A stretch of 64,000 bases of DNA from Candidatus Endomicrobiellum mastotermitis (GTDB lineage: Bacteria; Elusimicrobiota; Endomicrobiia; Endomicrobiales; Endomicrobiaceae). A model generated the notes under the pieces. The model did not search any database and was not told the origin of the DNA. It worked only from the letters and a program-made list of their open reading frames with translations. The stretch covers positions 45,605 to 109,604 of the forward strand of contig JAISTT010000018.1 of NCBI GenBank assembly GCA_031272445.1. The letters run 5' to 3'. Positions 17,592 to 27,435 of this stretch are shown piece after piece. Positions within the stretch are counted from its first letter, which is position 1, and every line of letters starts with the position of its first letter. Made by a program: the position numbers and the translations under genes.

Positions 17592-19692
17592 CACTCTTAC
17601 GAACAGGAAAGAAGAATTTAAACCACAAAAAGGAAAGCTTGTTTCTATGTATGTGTGTGGTATAACTCCTTATGATAATATGCACTTGGGACATGCAAGA
17701 GCTTATGTAGTGTTTGACGTTATAAAAAGACATTTATTAAAAAGAGGCTATGAAGTAAAACATATACAAAATTTTACAGATGTTGACGATAAAATTATTA
17801 AGAGATCACAAGAGCAAAACGTATGTCCTTCTGTGCTTGTCCAGGCTTATATAAAAGATTATTTTGAGCAGACTGACAGATTAAACATTTTAAAAGCTGA
17901 AAAGTATCCCTGTGTCACGCAGATGATAAAAGAAATAATTAGTTTTATTCTGGAACTTGTAAGTAAAGGTTTTGCCTATGAAGTAGGAGGAGATGTTTAT
18001 TTTTCAGTTGAAAAATTTAAAGGTTATGGAAAGTTATCAAAAAGAAACCTTGAAGATTTAAAAATAGCGACAAGGATAGATGTAAGAAATGATAAAAAAA
18101 GATCAGCATTTGATTTCGTCTTGTGGAAAAAAATGAAAGAAGGAGAACCTCAGGATGTGATATGGGAAAGTCCATGGGGTAAGGGTCGCCCTGGCTGGCA
18201 TATTGAGTGTTCAGTAATGTCGTCTGAATTACTTGACGAGACAATAGATATACATGGAGGAGGTCAAGACTTAATATTCCCTCATCATGAAAACGAGATT
18301 GCTCAGAGTGAAGCGAGGAACGGCAAACAATTTGTTAAGTATTGGATACATAACGGTTTTGTTACAATGAATAAAGAAAAGATGTCAAAATCGTTAAATA
18401 ATTCTTTTAGTTTGAAAACAATTTTTGAAAAATATAAGCCACGCGTTATACGCTATTATCTTTTAACACAACACTATTCAAGTCCATTAGATTTTTCTGA
18501 ATATGAAGGTCTTGAAAATGCTAAGAATACTTTGGGATTTATAGATGAATCTTATACTACTAAACTTGAGAAGTTATCTGCAAAGGAAGTAATTGATAAG
18601 GATTTAATGATTTTAAAAGAGAGGTTTTTAAGTTCTCTTGATGACAATTTTGATTTTCCAAGGGCTTTGTCTTATCTTAATCGGTTAAAGGATATCGTAT
18701 CAAAAGAATCTTCTTACAAGGATATAGAGAGACTTTCTCAGTTAAAAACTCTTTTTAAAGATTTTATGGAAATATCTTTGGGTATTTGTTTACCCAGGGA
18801 ACGAAATATAAGTTTAGATTTACAAAGTGTTTTTCAAAAAAAATATGACTCTAATACAACGTTATGTATAACAGGTGGACCTATTGCTTCTGCTAAGAAG
18901 TCTATAAAAGAAATAACTGATAAAGACTTACTCATTTTGCAAGAAGAGAATTTAAAGAACCCTCTTTTTATAATTGTGGAAAAATTCTTTCAGTTAAAAA
19001 CTCTTTTTAAAGATTTTATGGAAACATTTTTAGATATTGCTTTACCAAGTACTAGAAATAAATTGCATATAACAAGTGAATCTATTGTTTCTGCTAAGAA
19101 GTCTATAAAAGAAATAACTGATAAAGACTTTTTAAGTTCTCTTGATGATAATTTTGGTTTTCCAAGAACTTTGTCTTATCTTTTTTTTTATGAGTTGTAT
19201 TATGTCGCATTAAAAGAATTTTTTGATGTAATTGTGGAAAAATTTTTTCAGTTAGAAGATTTTATGGAGATATCTTTAGGCGTTACTTTGCCAAATGCTA
19301 AAAGTGCATTACAGGCAATAGTCAAATCTTATACTAAGCTTGTTTATTCTATTAAAAAGCTTATAGAAGGAGTAACTGATAGAGATTTACTCATTTTACA
19401 AGAGGAGAGCTTATTACTTCTTCTTAATGATAATTTTGGTTTTCCAAGAAAGTTATATTATCTTTATAAGTTGAAGAACATTGCGTTAAAAGAATTTTTT
19501 TTAGAAAGACTCCCTCAGTTGAAAACTCTTTATATGGATTTAGACTTACAGGATCTTTTAAAGGAAAGAGAAAAAAAAAGAAAGGATAAAAATTGGGTAG
19601 AATCTGATAAACTTAGGAAACTTATATATGAGATGGGCTGTAAAGTAATAGATAATAAAGATGGTAGTTCAGTATTAGTGGAAAGAATATAA
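17572..19692 (+). CDS. cysS: Cysteinyl-tRNA synthetase with a large repeated insertion
   Basis: Charges tRNA-Cys. The catalytic core is normal: Zn ligand C29 ([10 protein letters not shown]), the HIGH-type motif HLGH (38-41), [24 protein letters not shown] and KMSKS (about 270-274). The very C-terminus ([28 protein letters not shown]) is also that of CysRS. Between them, residues about 331-650 hold an expanded DALR-like helical region built from repeated blocks. The protein is therefore 706 residues instead of the usual 460-480. The start is ATG 17572 (GAGG-like site AGGAG at 17560), inside the end of ispF. An in-frame upstream ATG at 17545 would add nine residues but has no ribosome-binding site. 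Whether the insertion is translated or disrupts tRNA binding is unknown. Confidence 0.93.
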   Translation: MTIKIYNTLTNRKEEFKPQKGKLVSMYVCGITPYDNMHLGHARAYVVFDVIKRHLLKRGYEVKHIQNFTDVDDKIIKRSQEQNVCPSVLVQAYIKDYFEQTDRLNILKAEKYPCVTQMIKEIISFILELVSKGFAYEVGGDVYFSVEKFKGYGKLSKRNLEDLKIATRIDVRNDKKRSAFDFVLWKKMKEGEPQDVIWESPWGKGRPGWHIECSVMSSELLDETIDIHGGGQDLIFPHHENEIAQSEARNGKQFVKYWIHNGFVTMNKEKMSKSLNNSFSLKTIFEKYKPRVIRYYLLTQHYSSPLDFSEYEGLENAKNTLGFIDESYTTKLEKLSAKEVIDKDLMILKERFLSSLDDNFDFPRALSYLNRLKDIVSKESSYKDIERLSQLKTLFKDFMEISLGICLPRERNISLDLQSVFQKKYDSNTTLCITGGPIASAKKSIKEITDKDLLILQEENLKNPLFIIVEKFFQLKTLFKDFMETFLDIALPSTRNKLHITSESIVSAKKSIKEITDKDFLSSLDDNFGFPRTLSYLFFYELYYVALKEFFDVIVEKFFQLEDFMEISLGVTLPNAKSALQAIVKSYTKLVYSIKKLIEGVTDRDLLILQEESLLLLLNDNFGFPRKLYYLYKLKNIALKEFFLERLPQLKTLYMDLDLQDLLKEREKKRKDKNWVESDKLRKLIYEMGCKVIDNKDGSSVLVERI
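18565..19530 (+). repeat. Mosaic of internal duplications inside cysS
   Basis: Several blocks recur in frame. TCTGCTAAGAAGTCTATAAA and the bases after it (41 bases identical) occur at 18889 and 19090. CAGTTAAAAACTCTTTTTAA and the next 14 bases occur at 18739 and 18991. The TTTTTAAGTTCTCTTGATGA block that opens the normal domain at 18625 recurs at about 19129, with a third diverged copy near 19418. In protein terms the units are (S)[27 protein letters not shown](T/A)LSYL and (S/F)[12 protein letters not shown]. Offsets differ (201, 252 and about 504 bases), so the array is nested rather than a simple tandem repeat. Confidence 0.88.
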
Positions 19693-19730
19693 TTTATTTA
19701 GTCAGGGCACAACAATGCATATGTGTTATT

Positions 19731-20510
19731 ATGAGAAATTTAAAAATGTGGCGTACTAAATTTAATAAAGATAATAAGCGATCATCAAAAAGTATTGTTT
19801 ATGGACGGAATCCTGTCTTGGAGCTTTTAAAAGCTGATAAACGAAGCGTAAATAAAATAATGCTTTCTAAGACAGCAAGAGGAACGACGATTTCTGAAAT
19901 TATTAATCTTGCAAAACAGAAAGGTATAGCTATACATAATATTCTGCCAAAAAGGTTAGACAATTTTTCTAAAGATTCTCAGGGAATAGTTGCCGAAGTT
20001 TCATCTGTTAAGTATGTGGATTTAAGTGATTTAATTGAGAAGGCGAAAGGTTCTCCTAGACCTTTACTTGTAGTTTTAGATGGTATTGAAGATCCACATA
20101 ATTTGGGTGCGATTATAAGGAATTGTGTGGCTTTTGGAGCAAACGGTGTAATAATACCTAAGTGGAGAGCTGTAGGGATAAATGAGACTGTTGCAAAATC
20201 TTCTGCAGGATCTGTAGAACATATTTCAGTATCAAGAGTTGCGAATATTAATCAAACACTGAATTTGTTAAAAAAAAAGGGATTTTGGATAATTGCTGGT
20301 GTTAGAAGTGATAAATACATGCTCGACAAAATTAATTTGCGCTTTCCTATTGCAGTAATAGTAGGAAGCGAGGGATTGGGAATTCACAATTTAACAAGAA
20401 AAAATTGTGACTTTTTAATATCGATTCCGCAGAAAAGTACGATTTCTTCATTGAACGTTTCATGTGCTTCAGCTATTATTCTTTATGAGATATCAAAAGG
20501 ATTCATTTGA
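19731..20510 (+). CDS. rlmB: 23S rRNA (guanosine-2'-O-)-methyltransferase RlmB (TrmH/SpoU family)
   Basis: Methylates the ribose of a guanosine in 23S rRNA. An N-terminal substrate-binding domain (VYGRNPVLELLKADKRSVNKI) is followed by the knotted SpoU domain with its three motifs: NLGAIIRNC (motif 1), IVGSEGLGI (motif 2) and SSLNVSCASAIILYE (motif 3). The 259 residues are typical. No strong ribosome-binding site precedes the ATG at 19731, and a start at the internal AUG (19746) is also possible. In many bacteria rlmB follows cysS, as here. Confidence 0.93.
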   Translation: MRNLKMWRTKFNKDNKRSSKSIVYGRNPVLELLKADKRSVNKIMLSKTARGTTISEIINLAKQKGIAIHNILPKRLDNFSKDSQGIVAEVSSVKYVDLSDLIEKAKGSPRPLLVVLDGIEDPHNLGAIIRNCVAFGANGVIIPKWRAVGINETVAKSSAGSVEHISVSRVANINQTLNLLKKKGFWIIAGVRSDKYMLDKINLRFPIAVIVGSEGLGIHNLTRKNCDFLISIPQKSTISSLNVSCASAIILYEISKGFI

Positions 20511-20542
20511 TTGTAAGTTAAAGAAGTGGAGAGAATTTTATT

Positions 20543-21067
20543 ATGGATAAATTTAGAAAACAAATAGTAGATAGTTTGTATGGTATTAAAAAGGAAGTGA
20601 TACCTGTCCAGCTAGTAAGTATTGCAAAGGAGCTTGGATATACAGTATATAGATTTAGATCTAATTTTGAAGCGCTTGATATATCAGGTATAGTTAATTA
20701 TGATGAAAAGAAAATTTTGTTAAATGAATTAGATTTTAATATGCGTCAGAGATTTACATTAGCTCATGAAATAGGTCATATTGTTTTGAAGCATTTAGAA
20801 AATGGTGAGATAGTAGATTATAGGGAAAATTTGTTGAATCCAGATGATGAAAAAGAACATGATGCTAATAGATTCGCAGTTGAATTACTTATGCCTCAGA
20901 AGCAGTTTAAAGAAAAATTTGAAGAAATTAAAAATGAAAATAACTTTAACTCTGATGACTATAAAGTTATAACTGTGAGTAGATTGGCAAGCTATTTTAT
21001 TACGCCTTATTATGCAACTGAAGTGCGTGTTAAGGAGTTTAGATTATTGGACTATATGAGAAAATGA
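20543..21067 (+). CDS. ImmA/IrrE-family metallopeptidase, orphan
   Basis: A 174-residue zinc-peptidase domain (COG2856). The HExxH site is FTLAHEIGHIVLKH (H75, E76, H79), with a downstream third-ligand motif EHDANRFAVELLMP (probable E105). In characterised members (ImmA, IrrE) the peptidase cleaves an XRE-type repressor to induce mobile-element or DNA-damage genes. Here no helix-turn-helix partner is adjacent: upstream is rlmB and downstream is rplM. The partner is therefore elsewhere or lost. GTGGAGAG precedes the ATG. Confidence 0.88.
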   Translation: MDKFRKQIVDSLYGIKKEVIPVQLVSIAKELGYTVYRFRSNFEALDISGIVNYDEKKILLNELDFNMRQRFTLAHEIGHIVLKHLENGEIVDYRENLLNPDDEKEHDANRFAVELLMPQKQFKEKFEEIKNENNFNSDDYKVITVSRLASYFITPYYATEVRVKEFRLLDYMRK

Positions 21068-21176
21068 ATGGTCAAATAGACTTCTGATTGGGAATAAAAT
21101 TAATTTTGTTAAAATTAAAGTCTAAAATCGTAATATCTTTTAGTGTTGATATTTTTTTCTAAAATGTTTAAGTAAT

Positions 21177-21206
21177 TTGCTTTTTTATTATTTTAACATG
21201 TATAAT
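21177..21206 (+). promoter_or_regulatory. Candidate promoter of rplM-rpsI
   Basis: TTGCTT at 21177-21182 and TATAAT at 21201-21206 are separated by 18 bases. The site sits 126 bases upstream of rplM in a 264-base gap, leaving a leader long enough for translational control, although I see no defined L13-binding structure. Confidence 0.5.
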
Positions 21207-21331
21207 AATAGTTGTAGTATTACATTCTTACTTTATTAATTAGCTGATGAGAAAAGTTAGTTCCTAAATTAGTGGTTTTTATCACTGAAGTGTAAGAAGG
21301 GTTTATCTTATATCATAGGGTAGGTTTAGGT

Positions 21332-21769
21332 ATGAATAGAAGTACATATTTACCAAAGCAAGATATGATTAAAAGAAAGTGGCACCTAATAAATGCTGAT
21401 GGGGAAATTCTAGGAAGACTTGCCGTTAAAATAGCGGAACTTTTAAGAGGTAAAAATAAAGTTTTCTATACAAATCATATAGACTGTGGAGACTTTGTAG
21501 TTGTTACAAATGCAAGTAAAATTGCTCTTACTGGTAAAAAGCTAGATCAGAAAACATATTTTACGTATTCTGGCTACCCTGGTGGTGCAAAGTTGACTCC
21601 TTATTCTGTTTTAATGACTACCAAACCCGAGAAAGCTTTGATTGCTGCAGTTAAGGGGATGCTTCCAAAAAATAAGCTTGCAAATAAGCAAATTACAAGA
21701 CTTAGAGTCTTTAAGAATGATAAACATAAGCATAATGCACAAATTGTTGCGAGAGGAAAGAATGGATAA
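21332..21769 (+). CDS. rplM: 50S ribosomal protein L13
   Basis: An early-assembly protein of the large subunit. Signatures are KRKWHLINADGEILGRLAVKIAELLRGK (residues 9-36), NHIDCGDFVVVTNA, KKLDQKTYFTYSGYPGG and the C-terminal GMLPKNKLA...LRVFKNDKHKHNAQ. The 145 residues are standard. The last eight bases overlap the start of rpsI, the usual L13-S9 pair. Confidence 0.98.
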   Translation: MNRSTYLPKQDMIKRKWHLINADGEILGRLAVKIAELLRGKNKVFYTNHIDCGDFVVVTNASKIALTGKKLDQKTYFTYSGYPGGAKLTPYSVLMTTKPEKALIAAVKGMLPKNKLANKQITRLRVFKNDKHKHNAQIVARGKNG

Positions 21770-22157
21770 TGTTTCTTACATAACTGCAGGACGTAGAAAG
21801 AGTGCAGTTGCTAGAGTAAGAGTTTTAGAAGGTAATGGCAAGATATTAGTTAATAAAAAAACTTTGGATGAATATTTTGGTGGGTTAGAAAGACTTAAAA
21901 AAACAGTTTTAAAACCTTTCAGTATTTGGGATGGTGTGAAAAATTATAATTTTTATGTTAATGTTAGTGGTGGAGGAGTAAGTGGACAGGCAGGTGCTAT
22001 ATGCCATGGGTTAGCAAGAACAATTTTAAAGCTTAATAAATTGTCAAAAGCAGTGTTAAAAAGGGAAGGTCTTTTAACAAGAGATCCTAGAATGGTGGAA
22101 AGGAAGAAATCTGGTAGACCAAAAGCAAGGAAACGCTTCCAGTTCTCAAAACGTTAA
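21762..22157 (+). CDS. rpsI: 30S ribosomal protein S9
   Basis: A small-subunit protein whose C-terminal tail reaches the P site. ATG 21762 (after GAGAGGAAAG) gives a 131-residue protein beginning MDNVSYITAGRRKSAVARVR. It contains the core FYVNVSGGGVSGQAGAICHGLAR and the conserved ending GLLTRDPRMVERKKSGRPKA followed by RKRFQFSKR. Starts further upstream in the same frame lie inside rplM and add non-homologous residues. It overlaps rplM by eight bases, implying translational coupling. Confidence 0.98.
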   Translation: MDNVSYITAGRRKSAVARVRVLEGNGKILVNKKTLDEYFGGLERLKKTVLKPFSIWDGVKNYNFYVNVSGGGVSGQAGAICHGLARTILKLNKLSKAVLKREGLLTRDPRMVERKKSGRPKARKRFQFSKR

Positions 22158-22428
22158 ATGAGATATAAAGATTAAGATAAATAATATTTATGGATTTTGG
22201 TACACTATTAGTGTGTTCAGACAGATTATAAGACTAATATTGTTTCTTTGCCAAGAATTTTAAAAAAAAATAAGTATTATTGTGTTTGTGTAATATTAAG
22301 TTAAATATATGCCTCTTGTCTTATCAGCAGTAATTTAGAAATATGTAGTTTTTTTGTAACATTGATAAATAAAAGTCTTCAATTACTATATAATATTTAT
22401 CCCACAGCTATATATAATTATAAATTTT

Positions 22429-23361
22429 TTAATATCTTTGAATTAGCCAAGCTGTTATAGGAAGAGTTATTATTGATATTATTGTTGTAGATAGAATTAC
22501 AAATGCGTTAAGATTGTGATCTAGCTTATACTGAGAAGATATTATTAGGGTTAGAATCATTGTAGGCATAGCTGCCTCCATGACCGTCAATTTCAAAATA
22601 AGTCCATTTATACCCAGAAGCAAAGCGATTCCGAAAGCTATTAGTGGGACTAAGCATAATTTTGTTAAGATTGCAGGTATTGAAATTGCTAAGTATTTTA
22701 ACTTTGGTATTGCAAGAGTTAGTCCTATACTAAATATCATGAGCGGAACTATAGGCATAGATATAAGATCTAGAGTTTTTGTCAGAAAATTTGGTAAACG
22801 CAGTCCTGAAAAATTTGCTATAAACCCAGCGAAGAGTGCCCAAACTGGAGGAAGTTCTAGTACTGTTTTAAGGGTTTTTTTAATTGCAGGTTTTTCTCCA
22901 CTTCCGTAGTAAGAAGCTATGGTTGGTCCTATAAGCCATATTAAGGGATTTACTGCGAGTAAGTCGTAGATAAGGACGTATTCTATTGCGTTTTGACCAT
23001 ATAAATCTGTAAGGAGTAGAAGGCCTAAAAAAGTAATATTTCCGAAAGAAGATGTTAAAATTAATACACCTTTTTCTTTTTTTGTTAAGACTGTTAGCTT
23101 TTCAATTATTGTGTAAGTTACAAAAGATATTAAAAGAGATAAAAAAATTGTTATTATTGCAGATAGAGGTAGTAAAAGAATATTTCTATTTATATCTGCT
23201 GCAGATATGGCTTTAAAACACAGTGCCGGGAAGAAAAATTTTATTACACTTGTATTAATCACATGCCTTGCCGTGTTGGGATTTATATTGCCAGGTCTTT
23301 TCAATTGAAAACACACGCCCAAACTTGCCATTACAAAAAGTGATATAATATTGTCAAACAT
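22429..23361 (-). CDS. AEC-family (auxin efflux carrier-like) transporter
   Basis: A 310-residue inner-membrane protein with about ten helices in two inverted halves. Bacterial AEC members export or exchange dicarboxylates such as malate or malonate. Features include the N-terminal helix followed by PNTARHVINTSVIKFFFPALCF, the mid-protein SSFGNITFLGLLLL with its Asn-rich crossover, and the C-terminal EAAMPTMILTLIIS...ILSTTIISIITLP. The substrate is not predictable. It is convergent with rpsI and transcribed with the same orientation as guaB. Confidence 0.85.
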   Translation of the reverse strand: MFDNIISLFVMASLGVCFQLKRPGNINPNTARHVINTSVIKFFFPALCFKAISAADINRNILLLPLSAIITIFLSLLISFVTYTIIEKLTVLTKKEKGVLILTSSFGNITFLGLLLLTDLYGQNAIEYVLIYDLLAVNPLIWLIGPTIASYYGSGEKPAIKKTLKTVLELPPVWALFAGFIANFSGLRLPNFLTKTLDLISMPIVPLMIFSIGLTLAIPKLKYLAISIPAILTKLCLVPLIAFGIALLLGINGLILKLTVMEAAMPTMILTLIISSQYKLDHNLNAFVILSTTIISIITLPITAWLIQRY

Positions 23362-23432
23362 ACTTGATATTTTAAATAGTTTTTAGCTAAATTTTTTAAA
23401 TATTTTCTATTTCTACTTTTAGGTATAAAACC

Positions 23433-24914
<1,482 letters not shown>

Positions 24915-25033
24915 TTATGCTTGCGTTACATACGTTATATTATATTTTGTACTATTTAGTTATTGTACGTTTTAAGATTGCATAACAGTTATTATTATAA
25001 TATAGACAGAACTATAGCTAAATAGAACAAAAG

Positions 25034-25105
25034 CTCCGACGGCTGGACTCGAACCAGCAACCAATCGGTTAACAGCCGATTGCTCCACCATTGAGCTACG
25101 TCGGA
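25034..25105 (-). tRNA. tRNA-Asn (anticodon GUU)
   Basis: A 72-base cloverleaf read on the minus strand. The acceptor stem is TCCGACG/CGTCGGA with discriminator G, the anticodon stem is ATCGG/CCGAT around loop CTGTTAA (anticodon GTT), and the T arm is GCTGG-TTCGAGT-CCAGC. The bases after the discriminator are CTTT, so the 3' CCA is not encoded and must be added by the nucleotidyltransferase. A TATAAT lies 12 bases upstream of the tRNA on the minus strand. Confidence 0.97.
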
Positions 25106-25293
25106 ATTTACCATGATTATATTTCGTGTTTGTTTTTTTTGGCATGAATAAGTTTCAATTCCACATTGATTATACTTAATTTTAAAGAAAATTTCAAAGG
25201 TAATAATTAATATAATGCTTGATTAAAATAATATATTATAAGTTCAATTTTCAGGTTATTACTAAAGTTCGTTTGGTTTTGTTTATTGTGCTT

Positions 25294-25322
25294 TTTACAT
25301 ATTTGTTGGATTGTGTTATAAT
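25294..25322 (+). promoter_or_regulatory. Strong promoter upstream of ilvD, in a 370-base leader region
   Basis: TTTACA at 25294-25299 and TATAAT at 25317-25322 are spaced by 17 bases. Transcription from here would give a leader of about 145 bases before ilvD (25476). That leader contains several short ATG-initiated frames but no T-box, no Ile/Val/Leu-rich peptide and no obvious terminator hairpin. I therefore cannot support attenuation. The rest of 25106-25475 is plain AT-rich DNA. Confidence 0.7.
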
Positions 25323-25475
25323 ACAAGAGTATGTGTAATATAATGTGTGTAGATTTATATTATGTTATGAGTTCAGGTTATGGTGTAAAAATGTAAATGT
25401 AAAATGAATGAATGACTGGAAGAATTTAAAGACTGAAATGTTAAAAAATGGTTAAATAAGTGAGGTTTAAGAGAG

Positions 25476-27125
25476 ATGAGGAGTGACCAGATAAAGAAGG
25501 GTGTGATAAGGGCGCCAAATAGAAGTTTGTTATACTCTACAGGAATGAGTCCGAAAGATTTAGATAAGCCTTTTGTGGGAATTGTTTCGTCATTTACTGA
25601 TTTAGTTCCAGGTCATATTACAATGCGGGATTTGGAAAGATATATAGAAAGAGGTATTGCAGCAGGTGGTGGAGTTCCTTTTATTTTTTCGGCTCCTGCT
25701 GTTTGTGATGGTATAGCCATGGGACATAGTGGCATGTATTATTCGCTGGGTTCAAGAGAAATAATTGCAGATTTAATAGAAACAGTCACAAACGCACATA
25801 TGTTAGATGGTCTTGTTCTTTTGTCAAACTGTGATAAAGTTACACCTGGAATGCTTATGGCGGCATCAAGACTTAATATACCTTCACTTGTTGTTACTGC
25901 GGGTGCTATGATGACAGGTATGCATGAGAAAAAAAGACGTTCCATGGTAAGAGATACATTTGAAGCGGTTGGGCAATTTCAATGTGGTAAAATTACTGAA
26001 AAACAACTTGAAGAATTGGAAATGACAGCATGTCCAGGAGCGGGGTCCTGTCAGGGTATGTACACTGCTAATACTATGGCGTGTTTAACTGAAGCAATGG
26101 GTATGTCCATGGAAGGTTGTGCTACTGCTCTAGCTGTTAGCGCAAAAAAGAAAAGAATTGCTTATGAGTCTGGTATAAGAGTTGTAAAGCTTATAGAGAA
26201 GGATATAAAGCCTTGCGATATTTTGACGATGAATGCTTTTAAAAACGCAATTTCTGTAGATATGGCTTTAGGTGGCTCTACAAATACGGTATTGCATCTT
26301 CCTGCAATAGCTAACGAGTTGAATATGAAGTTGCCGCTTGAATTATTTGATGAAATTTCTAGGAAGATTCCACAAATTGCTTGTCTAGAACCAGCTGGTG
26401 ACCATTATATGGAAGATTTGGAGGATGCTGGGGGGGTGCCAGCTGTACTCTTTGCAATTAAGAAAAATTTGGTTCATTCTAAAACTGTATCTGGGCGTGA
26501 CGTAATTGAAATTGCAGAGTCAGCTGAGATTTTAGATGAAAATGTAATAAGATTAAAAAATCCTTATAAGTCTGAAGGTGGTATTGCAGTTTTAAGAGGG
26601 AATATTGCTCCTAATGGTTGCGTTGTTAAACAAGCTGCTTTGAGTGATAATATGAGGGTTTTTTCAGGTAGAGCGCGAGTGTTTGATTGTGAAGATGACG
26701 CTATGAAGGCTATACTTGCTAAAAAAATTATTTCGGGCGATGTTGTTGTAATAAGATATGAAGGACCCTCAGGAGGGCCTGGGATGAGAGAAATGTTGAG
26801 TCCCACAAGTGCGTTACATGGTATGGGCTTGAGCGACTCTGTCGCTCTTCTTACAGATGGACGGTTTTCAGGTGGCACAAGAGGACCATGTATAGGACAT
26901 GTCTCTCCAGAGGCTGCAGCAGGTGGTGCGATTGCTGCAATTAATGAGGGTGATGTAATAAACATTAACATACCGCAAAGGACATTAAATGTTGAATTGA
27001 CATGTTCTGAATTAAAGAAAAGAATTGCTAAAGTTATAAAACCGGAACCTAAAATTAAAACTGGTTATATGGCGCGTTATGCTAGATTAGTGCAATCGGC
27101 AGATACTGGTGCTATATTAAAATAG
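25476..27125 (+). CDS. ilvD: Dihydroxyacid dehydratase
   Basis: An Fe-S dehydratase for the third common step of isoleucine and valine synthesis. The cluster and substrate motifs are [15 protein letters not shown] (residues 39-53), [14 protein letters not shown], the cluster cysteine C119 in [10 protein letters not shown], and [16 protein letters not shown] (about 186-201). The C-terminal domain has [14 protein letters not shown] and [11 protein letters not shown]. The 549 residues are near the family norm. It is first of the ilv set (D, B, N, C, all plus strand), but 310 bases separate it from ilvB. The oxygen-sensitive cluster fits an anaerobe with the oxygen-defence island at 54-58 kb. Confidence 0.97.
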   Translation: MRSDQIKKGVIRAPNRSLLYSTGMSPKDLDKPFVGIVSSFTDLVPGHITMRDLERYIERGIAAGGGVPFIFSAPAVCDGIAMGHSGMYYSLGSREIIADLIETVTNAHMLDGLVLLSNCDKVTPGMLMAASRLNIPSLVVTAGAMMTGMHEKKRRSMVRDTFEAVGQFQCGKITEKQLEELEMTACPGAGSCQGMYTANTMACLTEAMGMSMEGCATALAVSAKKKRIAYESGIRVVKLIEKDIKPCDILTMNAFKNAISVDMALGGSTNTVLHLPAIANELNMKLPLELFDEISRKIPQIACLEPAGDHYMEDLEDAGGVPAVLFAIKKNLVHSKTVSGRDVIEIAESAEILDENVIRLKNPYKSEGGIAVLRGNIAPNGCVVKQAALSDNMRVFSGRARVFDCEDDAMKAILAKKIISGDVVVIRYEGPSGGPGMREMLSPTSALHGMGLSDSVALLTDGRFSGGTRGPCIGHVSPEAAAGGAIAAINEGDVININIPQRTLNVELTCSELKKRIAKVIKPEPKIKTGYMARYARLVQSADTGAILK

Positions 27126-27435
27126 AAAAGAGTCGTTTTTTTCTATTATTCTATTAATTAAAGCAATGTTTTAAATGATAACTTTTTGAAGTATTCTATT
27201 TTGCGTTGTAAGGATCTAACATAAGTATTTATAACATATATAACATAAAATTATTACTAAAGAGTAAGATTTGTGGTGCATAAGTGATGTGTTTTTGCCT
27301 AAAGCACTTAATGTTTAAGTTTTTGAGAGATTTTTTATTGACATGGCAATGTTTGACAATGTGTGTGTTAAAATAGAGTCACAAAGTTATGAGTTATTTT
27401 AAGTTTAAATAGATGATTAAGGATGAAATACTGGT
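27126..27435. other. 310-base spacer between ilvD and ilvB
   Basis: No gene is present. A weak AT hairpin (arms AATAGAAAA and TTTTCTATT, 27121-27147) overlaps the ilvD stop and could slow transcription. Near ilvB, TTGACA occurs twice (27338-27343 and 27353-27358, 15 bases apart), followed by TAAAAT at 27369-27374. Neither gives a normal 16-18-base spacer to that -10 (25 and 10 bases), so a separate ilvB promoter is only tentative. Confidence 0.4.

Noticed and set aside
27338..27374. Promoter for ilvB with duplicated TTGACA
   Set aside because: Neither -35 copy has a 16-18-base spacing to the only good -10 (TAAAAT), so it is recorded only in the spacer note.
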